The translations under genes were made by a program, and so were the position numbers. A stretch of 19,972 bases of DNA from Thermococcus sp. (GTDB taxonomy: Archaea > Methanobacteriota_B > Thermococci > Thermococcales > Thermococcaceae): NCBI GenBank assembly GCA_027065835.1, contig JAMONK010000001.1, positions 1 through 19,972 of the forward strand, written 5' to 3'. Positions within the stretch are counted from its first letter, which is position 1; each line of letters opens with the position of its first letter. Below, in pieces: positions 14,619 through 19,972 of the stretch. Under the pieces are notes generated by a model. It worked only from the letters and a program-made list of their open reading frames with translations, had not been told where the DNA came from and ran no database searches.

Positions 14619-16079
14619 GAGCAGTAGGAAGAGTGCGTACAGGGCCGCGTTTATGCTCACGTCCCTCCCCACGGGGAGCTCAAACCCGATCCCGCGGTCG
14701 GTGAGTCCGGAGAGCCTCAGAAGGGCAAAGGTTAGGATGCCTGCACCCACCGTAACCGCATCAAAGGGCTGAAAAGCCCTGTAAAGGTACAGCCCAAAAC
14801 CCATCACCAGAAGTGTCGGAATTATTGAAAGGAGCCGGTAAACCCCTCCAACACGCACCCCAACACCGCGCGATAGCCAGTAGTTGAGCTTTGCGAAGGC
14901 GGCCAATGTTCCAACCCCCGCGAGGTAAACGAGCCACCGACCCCACGTCAGACCCTGAAGAATCTCCGCTTTTCCCAGGGCACTTACGAACGGGGAGACA
15001 CCGCCGATAGCCAAACTGAGGGCGATAACTGAGACGGCGATCAGGACATCCCCCCTGTACGAGAGGGCATCGAGACGCCGGCTCCCCCTGGCATCCGAGA
15101 GGGAACCAACTGAGAGGAAGAGGCCCCCTTTGATTATCGAGTGTGCGAAGGAGTAGTACACCGCCCCCAGCGGATTCCCCGTTCCGATTCCAATGAGGGC
15201 GTAGCCCATCTGGGAGACTGTCGAGTAGGCGAGCAACCTCTTCGCGTCCCTCTGAAGAAGGGCCATACCCACCCCGGCAAACATTGATATGAAGGCGATG
15301 GACGTGAGTGCGGCCTTAAACTGGACGCTCAGTGGGAGGTACGTGGAAAGGAGCAACATACCGTACAGGGGCACGTTCACGGTTATCCCCGAGAGGATCA
15401 CAACCGGTGTTGGGGCCGCAGAATTTGCATCGGGAAGCCAGGAGTGGAGAGGGAATATGCCCGCTTTGAGAAGTAGGGACGTGAAGGCTATCGCGATCGC
15501 GGCGGCTACCTCTTTTGACTGCGTTACGACCTGGGACATAAGGTAAAGGTTGAGGTACCCTGTCTTGAGGTACAGCAGCCCGACTGCAAACACAAAGAAG
15601 TAAGATGAGATCATGGACAGCATGAGGTACTTGTACGCGGCCTTCTTGGCCTCACTGCTCCCCGGAAACGCCACGAGGGAGAAGGTGGACACCGACACGA
15701 CCTCCATGTAGATGTAGTAGTTGAAGAGATCGCGGGAGATAAAAGCACCCAGGAGCCCAGTATGAATCAAGAGAAGCAGCACGAATGGTTTAACCTTCCC
15801 CCTGAAGTAAACCACGGAGTAAAGCGCGGCGATGGAAAAGAGCAGCAGTTCCGCCAGTATGAACCACCTGCTGTACACGCCTACGGCAACCTCGATACCA
15901 CCCATCCGCGTCCAGCCGCCGACGATCTCGCTGCCCTCCCCTCCGAGGAGAAAAACCCCCCAAGGAACAAAAGCACCCGTTAGAAACAGGTACTTAGCCA
16001 GGTTCTTACGGTGCAGGGGAAGGAGGAGCGCCGTGGCAAAGGCAAATGACAGCGGAAGTGCAGCGAGCAGGGGGATCAC
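14601..16079 (-). CDS. mnhD: Mrp-type Na+/H+ antiporter subunit D (NuoN/L-like)
   Basis: 492-residue, about 14-helix ion-translocating subunit related to complex I antiporter subunits. Conserved charged residues of the half-channels are all there: Glu126 (YIYMEVVS), Lys205 (LLLKAGIFPLHSWLPDA), Lys280 and the QMG that follows, His313 and Lys317 (AHSIIKGGLF) and Lys370 (ALGKAEIL). It is the only large antiporter-like subunit in the operon, since no full MrpA is present. The GTG at 16079 overlaps the mnhC stop (GTGA). It is the last gene of the operon and its final 18 bp overlap the convergent AbrB/ACT gene. Symbol follows common Mnh/Mrp usage. Confidence 0.93.
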   Translation of the reverse strand: MIPLLAALPLSFAFATALLLPLHRKNLAKYLFLTGAFVPWGVFLLGGEGSEIVGGWTRMGGIEVAVGVYSRWFILAELLLFSIAALYSVVYFRGKVKPFVLLLLIHTGLLGAFISRDLFNYYIYMEVVSVSTFSLVAFPGSSEAKKAAYKYLMLSMISSYFFVFAVGLLYLKTGYLNLYLMSQVVTQSKEVAAAIAIAFTSLLLKAGIFPLHSWLPDANSAAPTPVVILSGITVNVPLYGMLLLSTYLPLSVQFKAALTSIAFISMFAGVGMALLQRDAKRLLAYSTVSQMGYALIGIGTGNPLGAVYYSFAHSIIKGGLFLSVGSLSDARGSRRLDALSYRGDVLIAVSVIALSLAIGGVSPFVSALGKAEILQGLTWGRWLVYLAGVGTLAAFAKLNYWLSRGVGVRVGGVYRLLSIIPTLLVMGFGLYLYRAFQPFDAVTVGAGILTFALLRLSGLTDRGIGFELPVGRDVSINAALYALFLLLLLHVL

Positions 16080-16363
16080 GCGTCCACCCCCATATCGGTT
16101 ATCAGCGCAAGCGCCAGGGCCGTCAGTGCCACGTCCACGACCAGGGTTGTGAGCATGAGGGTCGCGGGGAGCGGGTCAACGGGGTTCGCGGGCATCACCG
16201 GAAACGTCCGGTTTGGTACGTAGCCCGTCCCGATGAAGAAAAGTACGAGCCCCACCGAGAGCACGTTTACGGAGAGCACTTGCTTTATCGGTTTCTCGTT
16301 TGCTATGATGCCGTAAAGGCCTATGAGCATTATCAGAACTCCAACGGTCTCCGCGTCAATCAC
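16076..16363 (-). CDS. mnhC: Mrp-type antiporter subunit C (NuoK-like)
   Basis: About 95-residue, three-helix membrane protein homologous to complex I NuoK. Family features are helix 1 (VGVLIMLIGLYGIIANEKPI), helix 2 starting at VLSVNVLSVGLVLFFIG, and the long loop GYVPNRTFPVMPANPVDPLP before helix 3 (LMLTTLVVDVALTALALALI). The PVDPLPxxLxLTxIVV pattern is the usual MrpC hallmark. A TTG at 16369 is in frame, but GTG 16363 is preferred because AGGTGGG lies six bases before it. The gene overlaps mnhB at its start and mnhD at its end. Confidence 0.92.
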   Translation of the reverse strand: MIDAETVGVLIMLIGLYGIIANEKPIKQVLSVNVLSVGLVLFFIGTGYVPNRTFPVMPANPVDPLPATLMLTTLVVDVALTALALALITDMGVDA

Positions 16364-16757
16364 GGTCAACCCACCTGGACAGGAGGTAGAACGTAAGGAT
16401 GAACGCGGCGGCGACCTTCAGGGCAACGCCCACGTTGAAGGGTACGACCGTGCCCCCCGGGAGGTAAGGCCTCAGAAAATTGAGGAAGAACGCCCCGAAC
16501 ATGAGGCCGGCCAGGGCAAGCACCGTGAGAAACAGACCGGAGAACCCCTCCAGGAGACTGACTTCCCCAAGAGGAAAGTGCTTTTTTACCTGTTTTGGAC
16601 CATAAGCGGTCATTAAGAGGATGGCACTGACCGCCAGGATCACGCCGGCCTGAAAGCCACCTCCTGGGCTTGCGTATCCGTACAGAGCCAGGTAAGCGCC
16701 GTAAGTTACCAGAAACGGCGCCACCAACGTGGTCGTCTTCTTCACCACTAAGGTCAT
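16356..16757 (-). CDS. mnhB: Mrp-type antiporter subunit B (MnhB domain)
   Basis: 133-residue membrane protein with four helices. The conserved MnhB signature is seen in APFLVTYGAYLALYGYASPG followed by GGGFQAGVILA, and later in the helix pair around GLMFGAFFLN. An ATG also exists at 16763, but it leaves no room for the ribosome site; with ATG 16757, GGAG is six bases upstream and the start overlaps the upstream stop as ATGA. Part of the eight-gene Mrp operon. Confidence 0.92.
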   Translation of the reverse strand: MTLVVKKTTTLVAPFLVTYGAYLALYGYASPGGGFQAGVILAVSAILLMTAYGPKQVKKHFPLGEVSLLEGFSGLFLTVLALAGLMFGAFFLNFLRPYLPGGTVVPFNVGVALKVAAAFILTFYLLSRWVDRD

Positions 16758-17005
16758 CCCCATCTCCTCTTCCCCCCTAAGATGAGTGAGAACCCAGTAA
16801 CAGCGGCAAACAGAATGGCTACCTCCCCAAGGCTGTCGTAACCCCTCCAGTCAGCCAGAATGGCCGTGACCAGGTTGGGTATTCCCACGTCCTTCCAGTG
16901 GGTCACGTAGTAGGTGTAGCTCCCCCCGATGGTCTTTGAGTAATCGAGACCCCAGAGCGTCGCCAGGAGCGCACCAACTATCAGGACCGCAAGCAGGCGC
17001 CTCAC
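16754..17005 (-). CDS. MbhE-like subunit (MrpA C-terminal equivalent)
   Basis: 83-residue membrane protein with an N-terminal helix (LLAVLIVGALLATLWGL) and a second helix near the end (EVAILFAAVTGFSLILGG), joined by a polar loop containing HWKDVGIPNLVTAILADWRG then YDSLGE. The NLVTAIL-DWRGYDTLGE pattern is typical of the MbhE-type piece that forms the C-terminus of MrpA in bacteria. Start is GTG 17005, overlapping the upstream stop by GTGA. In membrane-bound hydrogenases of Thermococcales the equivalent protein is MbhE; here there is no hydrogenase partner in the operon. Confidence 0.88.
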   Translation of the reverse strand: MRRLLAVLIVGALLATLWGLDYSKTIGGSYTYYVTHWKDVGIPNLVTAILADWRGYDSLGEVAILFAAVTGFSLILGGKRRWG

Positions 17006-17232
17006 TCCCCCACCCCCCTGACGGCGTAGAGGAAGAGTCCGGTGAGCACTGCCCCGACGACCACAGCGGATAGGGCCACGTCGGGGGCCCTGAGCATAAT
17101 AAGCACGAGTACGAACACCAGGCCGAGGAGACCGTAGCGGATAACCGCCCTAACCGGTTCCCTGGATTCCACCACCGACACGGCCAAGAGGACCATCGCG
17201 ACCAGGAGGACGCTAAGGATTGCCCCCGCCAT
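17002..17232 (-). CDS. MbhD-like subunit (DUF4040; MrpA C-terminal equivalent)
   Basis: 76-residue, three-helix membrane protein. The pattern RAVIRYGLLGLVFVLVLIML then RAPDVALSAVVVGAVLTGLF is the DUF4040/MbhD signature (APDVA-x-TE/SAVVG). Bacterial MrpA carries this as an internal domain near its end; here it is a separate gene, as in the Mrp module of archaeal membrane-bound hydrogenases. ATG 17232 follows GGTGGTGG and overlaps the mnhG end by 20 bp. Confidence 0.88.
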   Translation of the reverse strand: MAGAILSVLLVAMVLLAVSVVESREPVRAVIRYGLLGLVFVLVLIMLRAPDVALSAVVVGAVLTGLFLYAVRGVGE

Positions 17233-17527
17233 ACATGTCCACCACCACTTTGGGTTTTATTCCGCGTTTGTAGGCTCCCCTCGCTATTGCATGGGACAGC
17301 ATCGGGTTGATGAGGGCTATAAGGAAGGCGAGCAGTACGAACTTGAGCCTTATGAGGAGGGGTGCATTCACGGAAACGGCAAGGGCCAGCAGTATGCTCA
17401 TTGCCCCGCCGGTGTCACATTTGGAGGTCGCGTGAAGTCTAGTGTACACGTCGGGGAAACGAACGAGGCCCAAAGCGCCGAATAACATTATGAACAGCCC
17501 AAATGCCAGGAGAACGAACTCAATCAC
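17213..17527 (-). CDS. mnhG: Mrp-type antiporter subunit G
   Basis: 104-residue protein with three membrane helices, matching MnhG/PhaG. The hallmark FGALGLVRFPDVYTRLHATS and the following TGGAM motif are present, followed by IRLKFVLLAFLIALINPMLS and HAIARGAYKRG. The same frame stays open upstream to 17755, but GTG 17527 is the natural start: it overlaps the mnhF stop (GTGA) and has GGAGGTG five bases ahead. The C-terminal tail (IKPKVVVDMYGGGNP) is soluble. Confidence 0.92.
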   Translation of the reverse strand: MIEFVLLAFGLFIMLFGALGLVRFPDVYTRLHATSKCDTGGAMSILLALAVSVNAPLLIRLKFVLLAFLIALINPMLSHAIARGAYKRGIKPKVVVDMYGGGNP

Positions 17528-17796
17528 CTTCCCACCTCCAGGTACTTGGCTATTATGAGGCCGCCCACGGCGTTTACCATGAGGAGAACTATCGCCACGT
17601 CCAGGAGGTAGTACGCGTCCAGCACTACCGAGAGCACCGCCACCATAACGACCACCTTCGTCGTGGCAGTGTTGAGGGCAACCACCCGATCTGCCAGGGT
17701 CGGACCGAACACGACCCGGTAGCTGACCACGGCGGCCGTGAAGACCAGGAACCAAACGGCGTACCTAAGGGTCACCAGAAAATTTTCTTCAGCCAT
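17524..17796 (-). CDS. mnhF: Mrp-type antiporter subunit F
   Basis: 90-residue protein with three membrane helices. The family signature VVFGPTLADRVVALNTATTK is complete, followed by VLSVVLDAYYLLDVAIVLLM and a final short helix. ATG 17796 is preceded by GGGGGAT and GGAGG; it overlaps the mnhE coding region by 25 bp. Typical length for MnhF/MrpF is about 90. Confidence 0.92.
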   Translation of the reverse strand: MAEENFLVTLRYAVWFLVFTAAVVSYRVVFGPTLADRVVALNTATTKVVVMVAVLSVVLDAYYLLDVAIVLLMVNAVGGLIIAKYLEVGR

Positions 17797-18377
17797 TCCT
17801 CCAGATCCCCCTTGATTATCCTCCCGGCCCTCTCACCATCCAGCGTCTCCACGTTGATCCAGTGAACGTACAGGTAGGCTTTCCCGAGCTTTTTCTCCAC
17901 ATCCAGCGTCAGGGTCCCCGGTGTTAGCGTTATCGAGTTAGCGAGGATCGTCAGGCCCGTATCGGAGTAGAGGTCCGCCTCGATCTTAACGATGCCCGGG
18001 GTTATGTCCAGGAGGATAACGTTTCTCACGACGCGGAGGTTGCTCTCAATGAGGCGGAACGCCATGATGAACAGGTACTGAGGAACCACGAAAAGAAAGA
18101 TATGGAGGGACTTGACGAGCAGGTGCCCCCTCCCACGTATATCCTCCGTCAGCATATCCCTCATTATCACCGCAATGAGAAGCGTGACCGCAGCGGCTAT
18201 GAGCAGGTGGACCGCATCCCCCCAGCCCGCCACCAGCAGCCAGAATGTGAAGAGGACCACCCATGTTATGGCGACCCTCTCCCACGGGGGGAGCTTCATC
18301 GCCTCGTAGCTCTCGTACAGAACCCTCCTCTTGACGTCCTCGATACGTTCTTTGAGGTAGAAGTGAACCCTGCCCAT
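17772..18377 (-). CDS. mnhE: Mrp-type antiporter subunit E
   Basis: 201-residue protein. A cytosolic, basic N-terminal stretch of about 33 residues (VHFYLKERIEDVKRRVLYES) precedes three membrane helices (TWVVLFTFWLLVAGW; LLIAAAVTLLIAVIM; IFLFVVPQYLFIMAF) and the conserved C-terminal domain with ITPGIVKIEADLYSDTGLTI, LANSITLTPGTLTLDVEKK and the VHWINVET strand. This C-terminal part is the MnhE hallmark. It is the first gene of the operon; the promoter lies so close to ATG 18377 that the transcript is probably leaderless, and no ribosome site is visible. Standard MrpE proteins are about 160 residues, so the N-terminal extension is somewhat long. Confidence 0.92.
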   Translation of the reverse strand: MGRVHFYLKERIEDVKRRVLYESYEAMKLPPWERVAITWVVLFTFWLLVAGWGDAVHLLIAAAVTLLIAVIMRDMLTEDIRGRGHLLVKSLHIFLFVVPQYLFIMAFRLIESNLRVVRNVILLDITPGIVKIEADLYSDTGLTILANSITLTPGTLTLDVEKKLGKAYLYVHWINVETLDGERAGRIIKGDLEEWLKKIFW

Positions 18378-18400
18378 AATAGAATTTACGGTTTTCAGGG

Positions 18401-18417
18401 TTATAATAGTTTTGAAA
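18401..18417 (-). promoter_or_regulatory. Promoter of the Mrp operon
   Basis: Minus strand TTTCAAAACTATTATAA contains BRE CAAAAC and TATA TATTATAA (18408-18401). The start is expected about 25 nt on, near 18379, i.e. within two or three bases of the ATG at 18377, which fits the absence of a ribosome site. Confidence 0.6.
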
Positions 18418-18507
18418 CTTCACAACTTCAGCTATTTTTTCGAAGGATATGCGAGTGATTCCTATCGAATCCGAACCGCCCCTAGGTTGCCATGGGCGAT
18501 CATTTAT

Positions 18508-18521
18508 GGAAAAGTTTAAAT
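18508..18521 (+). promoter_or_regulatory. Promoter of gcvH
   Basis: BRE GGAAAA (18508-18513) and TATA GTTTAAAT (18514-18521) predict a start near 18542, leaving about 11 nt with GGTGA (18543-18547) before ATG 18553. Confidence 0.65.
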
Positions 18522-18552
18522 CTACGGCCCGCTAGTGATATCGGTGATGTTC

Positions 18553-18957
18553 ATGATTGAAGCCGGAGAATACAAGGTCAAGGAGGGGCTTTACTACACC
18601 AAAGACCACGAATGGGCCCAGGTTCTTGAGGACGGGACGGTTCTCGTGGGCATAAGCGACTACGCCCAGAAGGAGCTCGGCGACCTCGCCTACGTTGAGC
18701 TTCCGGAGGTTGGAAAGGAGGTCAACAAAGGCGACGTCCTCTGCGAGCTTGAGAGCGTCAAGGCTGTCTCCGAGGTCTACGCCCCGGTGGGCGGTGAGAT
18801 AGTTGAGGTTAACGAGGTCCTTGAGGACTCCCCCGAGGTCCTCAACGAGGAACCCTACGAGAACTGGATAGCCAAGATAAAGCCGACCAACCTTGAGGAA
18901 GAGCTCGAAGGGTTAATGGACGCAGAGGCCTACGCCAAGTACCTCGAAGAGATTTAA
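18553..18957 (+). CDS. gcvH: Glycine cleavage system H protein (lipoyl carrier)
   Basis: 134-residue lipoyl-domain protein that carries the aminomethyl group between P, T and L proteins of the glycine cleavage system in the cytosol. Motifs: the YTKDHEWAQV start region, VGISDYAQKELGDLAYVELP, and the lipoylation site ESVKAVSEVYAP with Lys70, followed by the G-E-V-x-N strand and ENWIAKIKP. The frame stays open upstream to a GTG at 18535 and an ATG at 18547, but these lie at or before the predicted transcript start; ATG 18553 has GGTGA five bases ahead. The other GCS genes are not in the window, so it is a stand-alone gene here. Length is normal for the family. Confidence 0.95.
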   Translation: MIEAGEYKVKEGLYYTKDHEWAQVLEDGTVLVGISDYAQKELGDLAYVELPEVGKEVNKGDVLCELESVKAVSEVYAPVGGEIVEVNEVLEDSPEVLNEEPYENWIAKIKPTNLEEELEGLMDAEAYAKYLEEI

Positions 18958-19000
18958 CCGCACCTTTACCGTTTTCTATATTTCCCTAGGGACGGGACCG

Positions 19001-19011
19001 AAAAAGAAAAA
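19001..19011 (-). terminator. T-tract terminator of the box C/D sRNA
   Basis: The minus strand reads TTTTTCTTTTT two bases after the sRNA terminal stem. This is a strong U-rich termination signal for a short non-coding transcript. On the plus strand the same place has no T-run, so it does not serve gcvH; the T-rich GTTTTCTATATTT (18971-18983) probably does. Confidence 0.6.
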
Positions 19012-19012
19012 C

Positions 19013-19072
19013 GAGCTCAGCCTTTCTGGTTCATCATTGGACCGTCAGATACCCTAGAGGTCTTCATCGCTC
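19013..19072 (-). ncRNA. Box C/D guide sRNA (2'-O-methylation guide)
   Basis: A 60-nt minus-strand element with the complete archaeal box C/D layout. Reading 5' to 3': terminal stem GAGC (19072-19069) that pairs with GCTC (19016-19013); box C ATGAAGA (19067-19061; one change from RTGATGA); 12-nt D' guide region (19060-19049, CCTCTAGGGTAT); box D' CTGA (19048-19045); 7-nt linker; box C' ATGATGA (19037-19031); 10-nt D guide region (19030-19021, ACCAGAAAGG); box D CTGA (19020-19017). A BRE/TATA (19107-19094) is placed 25 nt before the 5' end and a T-tract follows the 3' end. Such RNAs bind L7Ae, Nop5 and fibrillarin and guide methylation of rRNA or tRNA. Targets would contain AUACCCUAGAGG or CCUUUCUGGU; I could not confirm a target. 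Confidence 0.85.
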
Positions 19073-19093
19073 AATCATAGAAAGGGCCCTAGG

Positions 19094-19107
19094 TTTTTAA
19101 ACTCTTT
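19094..19107 (-). promoter_or_regulatory. Promoter of the box C/D sRNA (shared A/T box with marC)
   Basis: Minus strand AAAGAGTTTAAAAA gives BRE AAAGAG (19107-19102) and TATA TTTAAAAA (19101-19094); the predicted start is 19072-19073, exactly the 5' end of the sRNA terminal stem. On the plus strand the same box reads TTTTTAAA and would start marC near 19122, ten bases before GTG 19132, so the element may work in both directions. Confidence 0.6.
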
Positions 19108-19131
19108 TTAACCAGGTTGATGGGTGGTCAC

Positions 19132-19773
19132 GTGATAGAGCTCCTGAAGTATTTCCTGCTCCTCTACGGGGGCCTGTTTGCAATAACGAACCCCGTTGGA
19201 GCGGTCCCCATGTTCCTCAGCATTACACATGACCTCGATCCCGTAAACCGCAGGGAGATAGCCAACAAAACGTCAGTCTCGGTGATCCTGACCCTGTTGA
19301 CCTTCGCCCTCATCGGGCAGTGGATATTCAAGTTCTTCGGGTCAAGCGTCGATGCGTTCTCCATAGCCGGAGGGATACTCCTGTTCAAAATGGGCCTTGA
19401 GATGCTCTCCGGAAAACTCTCATCCGTCAAGATCAGCCGCGAGGAAACCGAGGAGTTTGGAGAGGACGTCGTTACCCTTGAAGAGGTCGCAATAATCCCC
19501 CTTGCGATCCCCCTGATCTCCGGTCCGGGGGCCATAACGACGGTCATGATATACATGGCGAAGAGCGGAACCCTGCCGGGAAAACTCACCGTCATGACGA
19601 CGATAGTCACGATAGGCCTGACGGTCTGGCTCGTCCTGCACTCCGCCAACAGGATACAGGAACGTCTCGGTAGGGTGGGGATAAAGGTCATGACCAGGAT
19701 GATGGGCCTCATACTGACCTCCATGGCGGTTCAGATGATAATAAACGGCATTAAAGGGGCCTTCGGGCTCTGA
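19132..19773 (+). CDS. MarC-family membrane protein (SnatA-type small neutral amino acid transporter)
   Basis: About 213-residue protein with six membrane helices. Family landmarks: [20 protein letters not shown] with the NPVG motif in the first helix, [15 protein letters not shown], and the second-repeat [20 protein letters not shown] with the PLxxGPG motif, then ARRxMGLILxSMAVQM-like [20 protein letters not shown] close archaeal relative, SnatA of Thermococcus sp. KS-1, was reported to transport glycine and alanine; the same role is inferred. The frame opens at TTG 19117 and ATG 19120, but a start site near 19122 makes GTG 19132 with GGTGG just upstream the better start, and family members commonly begin with ELLK. 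Confidence 0.88.
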   Translation: MIELLKYFLLLYGGLFAITNPVGAVPMFLSITHDLDPVNRREIANKTSVSVILTLLTFALIGQWIFKFFGSSVDAFSIAGGILLFKMGLEMLSGKLSSVKISREETEEFGEDVVTLEEVAIIPLAIPLISGPGAITTVMIYMAKSGTLPGKLTVMTTIVTIGLTVWLVLHSANRIQERLGRVGIKVMTRMMGLILTSMAVQMIINGIKGAFGL

Positions 19774-19793
19774 GGAAACCTTTTAAGGTTTCC
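19774..19793 (+). promoter_or_regulatory. TATA box inside a perfect inverted repeat
   Basis: Directly after the marC stop, GGAAACCTT-TT-AAGGTTTCC is a perfect 9-2-9 inverted repeat. Its centre (CCTTTTAAGG) is correctly placed to be the TATA box of the gene starting at 19818 (start site near 19809, leader about 9 nt). Either a dimeric regulator competes with TBP here, or the transcript of marC forms a hairpin; the short T-run argues against a classical terminator. Confidence 0.5.
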
Positions 19794-19817
19794 CTCCAAA
19801 CCATATCCGGTGGTGGT

Positions 19818-19972
19818 ATGAGGGGAGACCTTATCCGTGTTCTGAGTGCCATAGAGGAGAAGGCCAATGAGCTTAAGATGGACGGTTATCAGCCGGACGT
19901 GGTATTGTTCGGCGCCGAGGCGTACGAGTACGTAAAAGCCCAGGTTGCCGAGGAGTTTGGTGGCGAGGAGGA
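19818..19972 (+). CDS. Partial: DUF1884-like protein, candidate A-domain (Family 4) encapsulin
   Basis: Only the first 51 codons are in the window; the gene continues past the right edge. The ATG at 19818 follows GGTGGTGG. The visible N-terminus has a charged helix ([20 protein letters not shown]) followed by [20 protein letters not shown] and a segment ending AEEFGGEE. This helix-turn-strand-helix order and the GYxPDVVxxGxEAYxY pattern resemble DUF1884 (Pfam PF08967) proteins of about 100 residues from hyperthermophilic archaea, which have been described as Family 4, A-domain-only relatives of HK97-fold encapsulins and are usually encoded beside an enzyme. The match is from memory of the family, not a search; the rest of the protein and the neighbouring enzyme gene are needed. 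Confidence 0.55.
   Translation, partial: MRGDLIRVLSAIEEKANELKMDGYQPDVVLFGAEAYEYVKAQVAEEFGGEE

Noticed and set aside
16754..17232. Frameshifted or decayed MrpA gene
   Set aside because: The two small genes each have their own start, ribosome site and overlap, and match the separate MbhD and MbhE subunits known from archaeal complexes, so they are intact rather than remnants.
14601..18377. Annotation as a membrane-bound hydrogenase (MBH) or formate hydrogenlyase operon
   Set aside because: Only the Mrp part is present. No NiFe hydrogenase large or small subunit, ferredoxin-like or quinone-site subunit is seen, and the operon is bounded by a promoter and a convergent gene.

Overview
The window looks like a chromosomal segment of a hyperthermophilic archaeon of the order Thermococcales. 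Fairly high GC and close synteny logic (ACD alpha subunit followed by iorA-iorB; speE close to pdaD) make Thermococcus more likely than Pyrococcus. Genes have archaeal promoters (purine-rich BRE plus A/T-rich TATA box about 25 nt before a predicted start), very short leaders, GGTG/GGAG ribosome sites, tight GTGA/ATGA overlaps and T-rich terminators. There is no CRISPR array, tRNA, rRNA or insertion sequence.

Left part (1-4125, leftward): a three-gene operon encodes an ADP-forming acyl-CoA synthetase alpha subunit and both subunits of indolepyruvate ferredoxin oxidoreductase (IorA, IorB). Together they take aromatic 2-oxo acids to aryl-CoA and then to the free acid plus ATP. At the extreme left edge lies a promoter, with a 13-bp palindrome at its start site, for a gene running out of the window. 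Middle left (4354-6077, rightward): a UPF0173 metallo-hydrolase and a probable membrane-tethered transcription regulator (signal peptide, cell-wall-binding-repeat-like outer domain, one membrane helix, cytoplasmic winged helix).

Middle (6111-10671): a leftward operon of speE (aminopropyltransferase), a UPF0104 membrane protein, a coiled-coil membrane protein and an unrecognised acidic protein; then a rightward orphan gene; then leftward pdaD (pyruvoyl arginine decarboxylase). PdaD makes agmatine and SpeE uses it, so this is the archaeal route to long-chain polyamines. Next (10840-13984, leftward) come a CPA2-type cation/H+ exchanger with an altered ion-binding pair and a very large membrane protein ending in a CPBP (CAAX protease-like) domain.

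Right part: an AbrB-like/ACT fusion protein (rightward) converges on an eight-gene leftward Mrp-type Na+/H+ antiporter operon (order E, F, G, MbhD-like, MbhE-like, B, C, D) that has no full MrpA and no hydrogenase genes beside it. It is followed rightward by gcvH, a MarC/SnatA membrane protein, and the first 51 codons of a DUF1884-like gene, the family described as A-domain (Family 4) encapsulins. Between gcvH and marC, on the minus strand, I find a box C/D guide sRNA with every element in place: promoter, terminal stem, C, D', C', D and a T-tract terminator. It is the most clear-cut non-coding feature of the window.
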